NCBI GenBank assembly: GCA_000283575.1
Contig: AP012044.1
Coordinates: 372,001 to 436,000, forward strand
Reading direction: 5' to 3'
Length of the DNA: 64,000 bases
Source of the DNA: Oscillibacter valericigenes Sjm18-20
GTDB taxonomy: Bacteria > Bacillota > Clostridia > Oscillospirales > Oscillospiraceae
The notes beneath the pieces were generated by a model that was not told where the DNA came from, did not search any database, and saw only the letters and a program-made list of their open reading frames with translations. This document shows positions 36,952 through 46,034 of this stretch, one piece after another. The position numbers and the translations under genes were made by a program. Numbering within the stretch: the first letter of the stretch is position 1; each line of letters opens with the position of its first letter.

Positions 36952-37105
36952 TGGAGAGGTATCATAGAAGTGCAGAGGTCAAGCACCCCAAAATGTAATA
37001 GAATTATCAGAAGAATGACGGGTGTTTGAAATGTGCAAATATGATAAGGATTCAAGGAACAAGCAGTCAAGCGATCCGATGAGGTTGGTGTGAAGCAGGC
37101 GGCGT
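36952..37105 (+). mobile_element. Fragment of a diverged relative of the IS3 copies
   Basis: TGGAGAGGTATCATAGAAG and the start of orfA (MCKYDKD...) are readable, then similarity ends. It is more diverged than copies 1-3. Confidence 0.7.
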
Positions 37106-37552
37106 CCCCGTGACGCGCAGAGATCTGTATTGGTAGCCGCGATTGCCGATAGCGAAGGGCTGCTCGCCATGCGGCCAGCGTAAGCCATAAGAAACCCGCC
37201 CCGATCCTGATTGGATGGGACGGGTACTTGCTGCCCAAGTAAAGATTCAAGTACCGAATCCTACTCCCAAATTACTCCCAAGTAAATGCATCTAGCTCTT
37301 TTTTATTTGTAGACGCATATCAGTCATTCCGTGACTTGGGCAAAGTATCCTATACGAAGAATATAGCTTTTCATCTGTCCTTACCGTGTTCAGAATACCG
37401 CAGTGATTAAGAGACTTAATAAAATGCAGTGCTTTTCTCGGAAACTCGGCCATGTATAATAAAGTTCGCAATTTGGCAAAGGCATAGAAAAGCCATTGGG
37501 ACTCCAGTAAAATGAATGGTGTCGAGACATTCAAAGAAGGAGTGATCGCCCA
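37106..37552. other. Mostly non-coding stretch before IS256
   Basis: It contains a hairpin ACCCGCCCCGATCC/GGATGGGACGGGT (37195-37228). On the minus strand the stretch EFPRKALHFIKSLNHCGILN to MRLQIKKS-stop (about 37292-37450) looks like a gene tail without a start. I see nothing else. Confidence 0.4.
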
Positions 37553-38702
37553 ATGGCTCAAGGAAAGAATAGCACAGGTCTCACAGATTTACTACTGAAA
37601 TGTATGGCGGAGCCGGACCCGATGCTCAGCATGCTGGAGTGGCTGTGCGCACAGCTCATGGAGGCGGAGGTCTCCGGCATCGTTGGCGCGGAGAAGAATG
37701 TACACAGCCTGTCCCGCAGCGATTACCGCTGCGGTTACCGCCCCCGGCGGCTGGATACCCGCATGGGATTATGGTGCCAAAGCTGCGCAGCCGTGGATAC
37801 ATCTCGTTTTTTGTGAGAGCGTAAGCGCAGCGAGGCGGCGCTGATTCAGGTGATTCAGGAGGCGTTCGTACAGGGCGTGTCCACCCGAAAAATGGAGAAG
37901 TTGGCCCGCAGTCTGGGCATCGAGAATCTTTCCCGAAGTCAGGTCAGCGAGATGACAAAAGGCCTGAACGAGCAGGTGCAAGACTTCCGCAGCCGGTCCC
38001 TGGCAGGGCCGTATCCTGTCATATGGACGGATGCACTGTACGAGAAAGTCCGCGTGGACAGCCGCGTCGTCAGCATGGCGGTGCTGGTTGCCTGCGGCGT
38101 CAATGCGCAGGGGCAGAGGGCGGTTCTAGCCGTGGAGCCGATGATGGAGGAATCCAAAGAAAGTTACTTTCAGCTGTTTCAAAGCTTAAAGCAGCGAAGG
38201 CTGGAAACTCCATCGCTGGTGGTTTCCGACGCCAATAAGGGGCTGATTGCCGCCATCCGGGAGGAGTTTTCCCGGTACTTCCTGGCAGCGGTGTAAGGTA
38301 CATTTTATGCGGAACACTCTGGCTCATTTACCCCAGAAGGAGAAAGATATTTTCGCGGCACAGCTGAAAGAAATCTGGCAGGCACCCTCTGCGGAGTTTG
38401 CCCGCCAGCGGGCAAGGCAGCTCGCGGAACGGTATGAAAAGCGATTTCCAAAGGCAATTGAGATTTTGGAGGAGGGGCTGGAGGATTCACTGGCATTCTA
38501 TGCGTTTCCGGAACTGGACGCCCGCAAAATCTCTTCCACCAACATTCTGGAGCGGCTCAACAAGGAATTTCGCCGCAGGACCAACGGTGCAGCGATCCGT
38601 TCCATGGACAGCTTTCTTGATTTCATAGCGGCACGGATATTGGCTTTTGGTGTTGCCTTGAAGCCCGCAGTAAGTACACCGTCTTCTCCAAGGTTTTTAT
38701 AG
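37553..38702 (+). pseudogene. IS256-family transposase, multiply broken
   Basis: Fragments of one protein lie in three frames: AEPDPMLSMLEWLCAQLMEA and SLSRSDYRCGYRPRRLDTRMG; then IQEAFVQGVSTRKMEKLARS, VIWTDALYEKVRVDSR and LVVSDANKGLIAAIREEF; then WQRCKVHFMRNTLAHLPQKE and TNILERLNKEFRRRTNG. Breaks are a small deletion with a stop near 37765-37815 and a frameshift near 38290. The end is replaced by an integrase fragment at about 38640. Confidence 0.85.
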
Positions 38703-38953
38703 AAAGCGTTAAGGTGTTGTGAGTGGAGTTCTGCAAGTTTGATGTGGCCGATTGCGGAGTCGGTGCTCTCTAATAGATGGGTATAGCGTTCATAGACTGG
38801 CTGCTTCAATCCATTGCGCTTCTTCAGATCGAGTACATAGGCTGCATATTTCGCGAAGGTTTGCCAGTTGTCCAATTGGTAGCACTGAAGAACCTCGCTT
38901 TCAAACTGTACAGCAATGTGCTGAGCCTCTTTTTCCGCCCACTTATCACTCAT
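38640..38953 (-). pseudogene. Tyrosine integrase N-terminal fragment
   Basis: YQLDNWQTFAKYAAYVLDLK, then TDSAIGHIKLAELHSQHLNA and FYKNLGEDGV, match the SAM-like core-binding domain of phage integrases. The catalytic domain is missing where IS256 begins. Confidence 0.6.
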
Positions 38954-39346
38954 GCCGAATCGGTGCTCTGTCGCAACTAAGTCTAGCAGAATCTATGACT
39001 TCAATTAAAATAATAAATCATAAGGTTCCGCGTGGCAATGCCGCAGAATGCGCCTGTTCAACTGCGAACTGGTGTTTTCTACTGCCAATCCCGCATCAAG
39101 TTCAAGAGCTTTATCCCGCTATCTCTAATTTTTAAACTCGATGGGATAATAGTCTCTTTCTACAAAAAGCCAAGTATTTGAATGCTGTCTTCTCCATATG
39201 ACGATTATTTTGCATTTAACATAAAGCATTTTACTAATTCAATCTAATATTTTTCCTTTCACGCCCCTTTCCGACATTTTTTACCATTTATATGAGGTAT
39301 ATTGGCTAAGACCAAATACATTTTTTAGAAACGGAGACAATTCAAA
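38954..39346. other. Non-coding stretch
   Basis: I see no supported gene. The last 40 bp carry ACGGAGA, the ribosome binding site for the small gene at 39347. Confidence 0.5.
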
Positions 39347-39484
39347 GTGAAAAGCATTTCTAAGGAGTACCTGATATTGTTCAATGCAATTACGAATTTT
39401 GAAAAGCAATTAGAAGAAATGAGGAAACAGTTAATTTGTACTCAACAAGCAGCTGAAGAAATCTATATATCCGGAGAAGATTAA
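39347..39484 (+). CDS. Small 45-residue protein
   Basis: GTG 39347 follows ACGGAGA and gives MKSISKEYLILFNAITNFEK, then QLEEMRKQLICTQQAAEEIY and a short acidic end. It is mostly helical and acidic. Similar short proteins are common in gut Clostridia, function unknown. A strong terminator follows. Confidence 0.6.
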   Translation: MKSISKEYLILFNAITNFEKQLEEMRKQLICTQQAAEEIYISGED

Positions 39485-39535
39485 AGTACGCTCTGTTTAG
39501 CATACATACTTTTTAGTCACTTTTAGAATAGGCAT

Positions 39536-39575
39536 AAAACGATCCTCCAGGTTTGCAAGCTTGGAGGATCGTTTT
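39536..39575 (+). terminator. Strong terminator
   Basis: AAAACGATCCTCCA and TGGAGGATCGTTTT form a perfect 14-bp stem with a 12-nt loop and flanking A/T runs. It works in either direction, so it may also limit antisense read-through towards the small gene. Confidence 0.85.
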
Positions 39576-39861
39576 AACACAACAATCCTGGGGCCGCTCC
39601 AAGCATTTAAAAGAGGGCCCCGGATTGGGTGGTTACTCCCTTTTTACACAAACTACAGTGTTTTCAGCAACATTCCCGCACTCCCGTGACAAAATACTGT
39701 TGTTTTTTCAAATGCAATTATAGCCAATATGATTCCACCGCTCAAAAAACTGCCATTGCGTTGCCACGGTTTTCGGCTGTAACAGCAACAATTCTATTCT
39801 AATTATCTGCATACACCATAACTGCTACGATTATAACAGATATACAAATCAACATTCCTTA

Positions 39862-41703
39862 TTATGTTACACTATCTATATCCCCAATTTCAAATTGAAA
39901 CTCCGCTTTGTATATCTTGCCATTTTCACCTTGGAAATCCGCATAAACCCTGTAATGAGCCGGGTATGCAGGCAACGGAACTAAGGAATCATCCAACTCA
40001 TCCTGGGTGATTGTGTAGTTTGAAGTGCGATCCCAGTTCTCAATTTCCACTGTAAATGGCCCAGCCAATTCATAGGAAAAAGAAAATGCAGCTTCGTATG
40101 GATCATGGCCGAAGATACCGGTTGGAATGCTGGACTCATACAGCAGTTTCTGCTCGCCGTCCCCTATGACTGTTAATCTATCCAATGCTGCTGAAATATC
40201 TGGGTCGTAAGTATCGCCTGTTTCTTTCAGGTGGATGTTCATCGCCGGCGCCATGATGATTGTATCCAGATAGTCCCAGTCAACGCCTTCGGCCAGATAA
40301 AAGATGACTGCCGCGTGGTCACCGTAGAGAGGAACGAGTTTGATTACGTGATCCGAGAGAAAAACGACCATAGTTCCTTTTGGCATATCGTAGATATAGG
40401 TGAACTGTTTGTCAAACCGGGAGAAAGAATAGTTCCCTGTCAGAGTATCCATTTTGAGTCCAGCGAGATATTCATTGAATGCCACCTTGTTCATACAGAC
40501 ATAATCGGTATGGAATTTATCGTCCTTCAAAGATATGCTGCTTAGTTCAAACTGGCTGTGATCCTGATGCTGGAATAGTACATCTTCGCCGGTGGTATCG
40601 CCGTAAGCAAGAGCCACATAACCACAGGTCATGCAAAGGATAAAGAATGTCAGCCCTACGATGAGAGCACCAGAGCGGCGATTGCGTGGCTTTACAACAG
40701 ATTTTAGCCGGTAATGCATGGAAGATGCTGCGGCAGACAAGCAGGTGGTATAACCGCGATCATCTCCCGCAGCAGACAAGAGTAATCTGGCGTATAGCTG
40801 TCTCGTTTCATCATCGGCATTCAAAAGGACGGTCTCATCACAGCTTAATTCCATGTCATCCGCACTCCTGCGCATGGCAACCCACATCAGAGGATTGAAC
40901 CAGCACATAGCGGTGCAGAACATCAGGAAAAACTTAGACCAACTGTCTTCTCTGCCAATGTGAATGATCTCATGGCGGAAAATCAGTCGTAGTTCGTCAT
41001 TGGAATATGAGCGGTCTGGCAGTATAACTTTCATAGACCGGCGAAAAAGGCCGACAGTTAAAGGGGACGGTACATTGGGAGAAACCACTAACTGAAACTT
41101 TGGTTTTTTAATTCTGGCGTCTATGATTTCCTGCTGCCACAAATCCAGTACGCCCTGATCTGATATGGGGGAGGCCCCTGTTAGAACCCGCTTCCGAAAT
41201 CTTAAATGCGAGATCGTTTTCCATAGCAGTACAGATACAAAACCAACAAGCCATATTCCAAACAAAATCCAAACCCCGTTGCCGGATGTCCGGATCACAA
41301 GCAGAGGTTCAGGCACTTTCATATTATCCTGCACTGTTATGTATAAATAATTAGGAATTAGCCAAAGCATAGCGCAGGCTCTGGCGCTGATGTACTTTCG
41401 CAAAAAAGGGAGTAAGGGTATCAGTATGACATAATACAGACTGATATGCAGAAAAATGCTAAAGCAAATAGACAGAGTCATTTGTGCAGTTGGAATTGCT
41501 CCGTAAAAAATGAATTCCAAAATCGCCCAACCCAGAATACACATCGGCAGAAGAGCGCCGGAGATAAAAGGCAAATAACGCTGCCGTTCGTTGTCAGTAT
41601 TTGCTGAGCCGACTTCATCGTCAGATCGTGAAAAAACGACCCATGCAAAGGCAAGGCTGATTATGATTGCCCAAAAACCTCTAATCAGAATGTCTGCACT
41701 CAT
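39862..41703 (-). CDS. BlaR1-type M56 metallopeptidase sensor
   Basis: This 613-residue protein has several N-terminal membrane helices, then a cytoplasmic zinc-protease loop with HEIIHIGREDSW (HExxH) and the conserved SCDETVLL. A further helix (ALIVGLTFFILCMTCGYVAL) leads to an external C-terminal domain of about 250 residues. That domain lacks the penicillin-binding S-x-x-K fold of true BlaR1, so the signal may not be a beta-lactam. In the family the activated protease inactivates the BlaI repressor. It overlaps blaI (ATGA). Confidence 0.88.
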   Translation of the reverse strand: MSADILIRGFWAIIISLAFAWVVFSRSDDEVGSANTDNERQRYLPFISGALLPMCILGWAILEFIFYGAIPTAQMTLSICFSIFLHISLYYVILIPLLPFLRKYISARACAMLWLIPNYLYITVQDNMKVPEPLLVIRTSGNGVWILFGIWLVGFVSVLLWKTISHLRFRKRVLTGASPISDQGVLDLWQQEIIDARIKKPKFQLVVSPNVPSPLTVGLFRRSMKVILPDRSYSNDELRLIFRHEIIHIGREDSWSKFFLMFCTAMCWFNPLMWVAMRRSADDMELSCDETVLLNADDETRQLYARLLLSAAGDDRGYTTCLSAAASSMHYRLKSVVKPRNRRSGALIVGLTFFILCMTCGYVALAYGDTTGEDVLFQHQDHSQFELSSISLKDDKFHTDYVCMNKVAFNEYLAGLKMDTLTGNYSFSRFDKQFTYIYDMPKGTMVVFLSDHVIKLVPLYGDHAAVIFYLAEGVDWDYLDTIIMAPAMNIHLKETGDTYDPDISAALDRLTVIGDGEQKLLYESSIPTGIFGHDPYEAAFSFSYELAGPFTVEIENWDRTSNYTITQDELDDSLVPLPAYPAHYRVYADFQGENGKIYKAEFQFEIGDIDSVT

Positions 41704-42083
41704 AATTTCCCCCGCTCCAAGAGGTCACGGAGCTCTGCGATCTCCTCTTTTGTTAAGCCACTATTGCACAGAGCTGTAGCAAAGGTGGATAAGCTACCAC
41801 CGCAAAGCTTATCGAAGAACCGCTTGCTTTGTTCGGCAAGGTATTCTTCTTGCGTGACAAGCGGAATGTACTGGGCGCTGCGACTGTTTTTTTCAATCTT
41901 GATAAAGCCCTTTTCAGATAGGCGTGTGAGCAAGGTCAGCAGTGTTGTCAAAGCCATGGGATGCGTATCTTTCAAAATTTCATCTATCTCCACTCGTGCA
42001 ACGGGCGGCGTACATGCCCAGATTGCCTGCATTACTTCCAACTCTGCGTCTGGCAGTCTGCGAATTGTTGAGCGCATAATCAT
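41700..42083 (-). CDS. BlaI/MecI-family repressor
   Basis: The 127-residue winged-helix protein contains PDAELEVMQAIW, the recognition region MALTTLLTLLTRLSEKGFI and a C-terminal dimerisation helix pair. The start is ATG 42081-42083, or the in-frame ATG two codons later, after TTGGAGGA. It probably represses its own operon through the two dyads at 42093-42130. Confidence 0.9.
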   Translation of the reverse strand: MIMRSTIRRLPDAELEVMQAIWACTPPVARVEIDEILKDTHPMALTTLLTLLTRLSEKGFIKIEKNSRSAQYIPLVTQEEYLAEQSKRFFDKLCGGSLSTFATALCNSGLTKEEIAELRDLLERGKL

Positions 42084-42092
42084 CCTCCAACT

Positions 42093-42144
42093 CTACAAGC
42101 GTAGTATTTAATGAAATTCTACACTTGTAGAGAAGACTTGTCAA
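42093..42144 (-). promoter_or_regulatory. blaI promoter with two BlaI-type operators
   Basis: On the minus strand TTGACA (42139-42144), 17 bp, TAGAAT (42116-42121). The dyad CTACA-nn-TGTAG at 42119-42130 covers the -10 and spacer. A second, CTACA-nn-CGTAG on the + strand (42093-42104), lies just before the ribosome binding site. The dyad centres are 26 bp apart. TACA/TGTA dyads are the known BlaI/MecI sites. Confidence 0.8.
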
Positions 42145-42653
42145 TAGTGTTCAGATAGAAATCGAAAAACAGAAGACCGCCCCCGGAATTTCTCCCACGA
42201 GTGGCGTTAAGGTCAGCTATCCGTCAACTTATATTCCGTTGCAGCGCGTAGATACGTCTCCGGGTTTCCATTCAGAACAAAATCCTCGTAGGTCAGAGGA
42301 GTTGTCCAGTGGTAGCTCTGCGGGATGCCCCGACGGTCAAGATATTCCTGCCGTTGACAGCGTGGTTGAAGATGGCACTGAGTTGGATGTATACCGACTG
42401 GAGATAGGCGAGTGCATACTTATCGTCGCTTTCGTTCTTGTGATTCAAAGCTCGTTGAAACCTTTAATCTAATGTATATGATTTAGAGCAGCGGTACTAT
42501 ACGACCCCTGCAACAAATAAAAGCGTGTGTTGTAAACTCAGTAAGTAACATTTCGAGCAAGTAATATTGGCTGTCCACTACTCAATTTGCACTCAAAGGC
42601 ATAAAGGAAGCGCTGAGAACCCGGCATTTATGCGGGTTTCAGCGCTCTCTTGT
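42145..42653. other. Gene debris between blaI and guaA
   Basis: On the minus strand DKYALAYLQSVYIQLSAIFN (about 42360-42425) matches an integrase core-binding domain. RGIPQSYHWTTPLTYEDFVL to YLRAATEYKLTDS-stop (about 42219-42360) is the tail of an unrecognised protein. Neither has a start. A hairpin AGCGCTGA...TCAGCGCT (about 42610-42645) serves as the guaA terminator. Confidence 0.5.
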
Positions 42654-44189
42654 TCATTCCCACTCAATGGTAGCTGGGGGTTTGGAGGTGATGTCATAGA
42701 CGATGCGGTTAATATGGGGAACTTCGTTGACGATGCGGGTGGAGACGCGGTCCAGCACGTCGTAGGGGATGCGGGTCCAGTCGGCGGTCATGAAATCCGT
42801 CGTCGTCACGCTGCGCAGAGCCAGTATATAATCATAGGTCCGCCCGTCGCCCATGACGCCTACGGAGCGCATATTGGTCAGAACTGCAAAATACTGGTTC
42901 ATGGAGTGCTCCAGATGCGCTTTTGCAACCTCGTCCCGGAAAATAAAATCCGCCAGACGCAGGGTGTCCAGCTTCTCCTTTGTGATTTCTCCAATTACCC
43001 GTATGGCAAGGCCAGGACCCGGGAACGGCTGGCGCATGACCAAGTATTCCGGCAGACCCAGTTCCCGGCCCAGGCTTCGCACCTCGTCCTTGAACAGCAT
43101 CCGCAGAGGTTCAATGATCTCCTTAAAGTCCACGTAGTCGGGAAGTCCGCCCACGTTGTGGTGGCTCTTAATGGTGGCGGAGGTACCCAAACCCGACTCA
43201 ATCACATCGGGGTAGATCGTGCCCTGCACCAGATAATCCACCATACCGATCTTTTTGGCTTCCGCTTCAAAGACCCGAATGAACTCCTCGCCGATAATCT
43301 TGCGCTTGCGCTCCGGCTCTGTCACGCCCGCAAGCTTGCCTAGAAACAGGGCCTCGGCGTTGGCACGGACAAAATTGACGTCCCATTTTTTAAAGGCCGC
43401 CTCCACCTCATCCCCCTCGTTCAGACGCATCAGACCGTGATCCACGAAAACGCAGGTCAGCTGATTTCCAACAGCTTCGGCCACCAGCGCTGCCGCCACA
43501 GAGGAGTCCACGCCGCCGGAGAGGGCCAGCAGCACTTTGCCGTCTCCGACCTTTTCACGAATCTGGCGAATGGCGGTATCCCGATAATCGCCCATGGTCC
43601 ACTCACCCATGGCGCCGCAGACTTCATAGAGGAAGTTCCGGATCATGTCGCACCCGTGCTGGGTGTGGTTCACCTCCGGGTGAAACTGGACGCCGTAAAA
43701 GCTCCGCTTCTCATCACAGATAGCGACGGTGGGGCAGGCATCGGAATGGGCCACCAGAGAAAAGCCCACAGGAACCTTTTCCATATAGTCACCATGGCTC
43801 ATCCAGGTGACGCCTTCCCGGGGAAGGCCCTTAAAGAGCTTGCAGTCCGTGTTGAAATAGGTCTCGGTTTTACCATACTCCCGGGCGGTGTCTTCGGTGC
43901 CGGCGGTGACCTTACCTCCCAGATGGTGGGCCAGCAGCTGACAGCCGTAGCAAATGCCGAGAATGGGAATGCCAAGCTCAAAAATGGCCGGATCCACCTG
44001 AGGGGAGGCTGGGTCATATACGCTGTTGGGTCCGCCGGTGAAAATAATACCGATGGGCGATTCGCTGCGAAGCAGGGAGAGGGGAGTGGTACAGGGCTTT
44101 ACCTCACAGTAGACGTTGCACTCGCGAACACGGCGGGCGATGAGCTGGTTATACTGTCCGCCAAAGTCCAGAACAATGACTTTCTGCAT
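42654..44189 (-). CDS. guaA: GMP synthase (glutamine-hydrolysing)
   Basis: This 511-residue enzyme amidates XMP to GMP using glutamine and ATP. The start ATG 44187-44189 ([20 protein letters not shown]) lies 1 bp after the xpt stop. The glutaminase domain has the nucleophile in GICYGCQ (Cys) and FHPEVNHT (His-Glu). The synthetase has the P-loop [11 protein letters not shown] and the C-terminal dimerisation domain ends [18 protein letters not shown]. Full length with no defects. Confidence 0.97.
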   Translation of the reverse strand: MQKVIVLDFGGQYNQLIARRVRECNVYCEVKPCTTPLSLLRSESPIGIIFTGGPNSVYDPASPQVDPAIFELGIPILGICYGCQLLAHHLGGKVTAGTEDTAREYGKTETYFNTDCKLFKGLPREGVTWMSHGDYMEKVPVGFSLVAHSDACPTVAICDEKRSFYGVQFHPEVNHTQHGCDMIRNFLYEVCGAMGEWTMGDYRDTAIRQIREKVGDGKVLLALSGGVDSSVAAALVAEAVGNQLTCVFVDHGLMRLNEGDEVEAAFKKWDVNFVRANAEALFLGKLAGVTEPERKRKIIGEEFIRVFEAEAKKIGMVDYLVQGTIYPDVIESGLGTSATIKSHHNVGGLPDYVDFKEIIEPLRMLFKDEVRSLGRELGLPEYLVMRQPFPGPGLAIRVIGEITKEKLDTLRLADFIFRDEVAKAHLEHSMNQYFAVLTNMRSVGVMGDGRTYDYILALRSVTTTDFMTADWTRIPYDVLDRVSTRIVNEVPHINRIVYDITSKPPATIEWE

Positions 44190-44190
44190 A

Positions 44191-44769
44191 TCAGTTGTCC
44201 TCCCGAAATACGATATTGCCAGGCTCGGCGGATTCAATTATAGCCAGAGACTTCAAATTCATACCGGCAGCCCGGAGCCGGTCGCCGCCGCCCTGAAAGC
44301 CCTTTTCCACGGCGCAGCCGATGCCCACAAGGGAAGCGCCGGCTGCCTTTACAATGTCGCACAGCCCGCGCATGGCCTCTCCGTTGGCCATAAAGTCATC
44401 AATGATCAGAACCTTGTCATCGGCAGAGAGCCATTCCCTGCTCACCAGGAGGGTCACCTTTTTCTTGTAGGTGTAAGAGAAAATATCGCTCTGGTAGAGA
44501 CCGCCCTCAATGTTGTCGCTCTTGGCCTTTTTGGCAAAGATCATGGGCTTTCCAAAGTGCTGGGCGCAGATGGCCGCCAGAGCGATGCCGCTGGCCTCGG
44601 CGGTGAGAATCATGGTAACCTGATTCATGTCAAAATACCGACCGAATTCCTCGGCAATATGGACCATCAGCGTGGTGTCAATCCGGTGATTCAAAAAGCC
44701 GTCAACCTTGATGATGTTGCCGGGCAGAACTTTGCCCTCCCGAACGATGCGGTCCTTCAATTCCTGCAT
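44191..44769 (-). CDS. xpt: Xanthine phosphoribosyltransferase
   Basis: This 192-residue enzyme starts at ATG 44767-44769 ([20 protein letters not shown]). The PRPP-binding motif [13 protein letters not shown] and the family-specific [11 protein letters not shown] are present. It salvages xanthine to XMP, which GuaA next door turns into GMP. I looked for a purine riboswitch upstream and did not find one. Confidence 0.94.
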   Translation of the reverse strand: MQELKDRIVREGKVLPGNIIKVDGFLNHRIDTTLMVHIAEEFGRYFDMNQVTMILTAEASGIALAAICAQHFGKPMIFAKKAKSDNIEGGLYQSDIFSYTYKKKVTLLVSREWLSADDKVLIIDDFMANGEAMRGLCDIVKAAGASLVGIGCAVEKGFQGGGDRLRAAGMNLKSLAIIESAEPGNIVFREDN

Positions 44770-45121
44770 GAGCTGTGTCCCCCTCTGTTTATTTCGCTCC
44801 CCCGCGGCGGGGTACGCGCATTTTTCGATCAGTTCTATTATTATAGATGGGACGCAATTTTGCAACTGTTTTTACAGACAAAAACGAGGATTTGTGGCGA
44901 AAATGCTTGTGAAATTTGTCTTTGTGCGGCAGAGCACGGAGTTAGCAGGACATGGGCCGCTTCTTCAGGACCGATTGAGCTGCTGTGGGATGACGGAATG
45001 CCGCGACTTGGCCCATACAAATTCACCGGAAACTCCGCTTTGGAAACCTGATTTGCGGAGAAAGACACAGGAAAAAAGCGGGGCGGGCATCAAAGTGATA
45101 CCTGCCCCGTTCCACGCATAA
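44770..45121. other. Intergenic region between mrp and xpt
   Basis: It holds the mrp terminator (45072-45110), a hairpin CCCCGCCGCGGGG (about 44801-44814) and the AT-rich promoter region of xpt (TTGCAA near 44859, AATAAT-type -10 near 44836). There is no gene. Confidence 0.6.
45072..45110 (-). terminator. mrp terminator
   Basis: On the minus strand ACGGGGCAGGTATCAC-TTT-GATGCCCGCCCCG is followed by CTTTTTTCC. Confidence 0.85.
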
Positions 45122-45943
45122 TTATTTGCCCTCGACGGCGTCGGCGGCGGCGGAAAGCCAATCGCCCTGAAAATCCTCGATGCTGCCCGCATCGGTGAGA
45201 GCGGCCAGAGCCGGGTCAATGGGCATCTGGGCCAGAAGCTTCAGTTTGTGCCGCTCGGCGGCCTCGTTGGTTTTGCCCTCGCCGAACAGATAGATCTTTT
45301 TCCCGCAGTCCGGGCAGGCTACGTAGCTCATGTTTTCCACCAGCCCCAGAATGGGAACCTCCATCATCTCCGCCATCTTTACGGCCTTTTCCACCACCAT
45401 GCCCACCAGTTCCTGGGGAGAGGCCACGATGATAATGCCGTCCAGCGGGATGGACTGGAACACGGAGAGGGACACGTCGCCCGTTCCGGGAGGCATATCC
45501 ACAAACAGGTAGTCCACGTCCCAGATCACGTCCGTCCAGAATTGCTGGACCACGCCGGAAATTACCGGACCGCGCCAGATCACCGGGTCGGTCTCACGCT
45601 CCAGCAGCAAGTTGGTGGACATGATCTCAATGCCGGTTTTGGTTTCGGCAGGCAGGAGGGCCTGACCATTGCCCCGGACGTGTTCGTGAATGCCGAAGGC
45701 CTTGGGAATGGAGGGACCGGTGACATCGGCGTCCAGAATACCGGTTTTAAAGCCCCGGCGCCGCATAATCACCGCCAGCTGACTGGTGACCATGGATTTA
45801 CCGACGCCTCCTTTGCCGGAGACGACGCCATAGACCTTCCCAATGTGGCTGCCGGGATTCGCCTCTTTCAGCAGGGACTGGGGTTCCTGCTGCTCTCCGC
45901 AGCTTTCGCCGCAGGTGGAACAATCGTGGGTACACTCGCTCAT
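45122..45943 (-). CDS. Mrp/NBP35-type Fe-S cluster carrier ATPase
   Basis: This 273-residue P-loop NTPase has the deviant Walker A GKGGVGKSMVTSQLA, switch DADVTGPSIP and Walker B LFVDMPPGTGD. The CPDC pair that holds a bridging [4Fe-4S] cluster is in SYVACPDCGKK. An N-terminal Cys motif (CTHDCSTCGESC) resembles the NBP35 extension. It supplies iron-sulphur clusters to apo-proteins in the cytoplasm. It has AAAAGGAG before the start. Confidence 0.93.
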   Translation of the reverse strand: MSECTHDCSTCGESCGEQQEPQSLLKEANPGSHIGKVYGVVSGKGGVGKSMVTSQLAVIMRRRGFKTGILDADVTGPSIPKAFGIHEHVRGNGQALLPAETKTGIEIMSTNLLLERETDPVIWRGPVISGVVQQFWTDVIWDVDYLFVDMPPGTGDVSLSVFQSIPLDGIIIVASPQELVGMVVEKAVKMAEMMEVPILGLVENMSYVACPDCGKKIYLFGEGKTNEAAERHKLKLLAQMPIDPALAALTDAGSIEDFQGDWLSAAADAVEGK

Positions 45944-45991
45944 GTCGAAACTCCTTTTGCCATATTTATTGATGAATCACAGAAAATTATT

Positions 45992-46033
45992 GATTTTGGG
46001 ATCGGAAGATATGATTTTGGGATCGGAAGATAT
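45992..46033. repeat. Two perfect tandem 21-bp repeats upstream of mrp
   Basis: The unit GATTTTGGGATCGGAAGATA+T occurs twice with no gap between the 3' end of the YhaN-like gene and mrp. It contains GATCGGA half sites and lies in the mrp promoter region, so an operator is possible. Confidence 0.7.
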
Positions 46034-46034
46034 A

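Noticed and set aside
42239..42472. 77-codon plus frame between blaI and guaA
   Set aside because: The opposite strand carries recognisable integrase sequence, so this is its shadow.
42567..44243. Long plus-strand frames over guaA
   Set aside because: GC-rich antisense shadows of guaA. No ribosome binding sites and no family resemblance.
44770..44900. Purine riboswitch before xpt-guaA
   Set aside because: I looked for the conserved purine aptamer core and its paired loops and did not find them. Only a promoter-like region and a GC hairpin are present.
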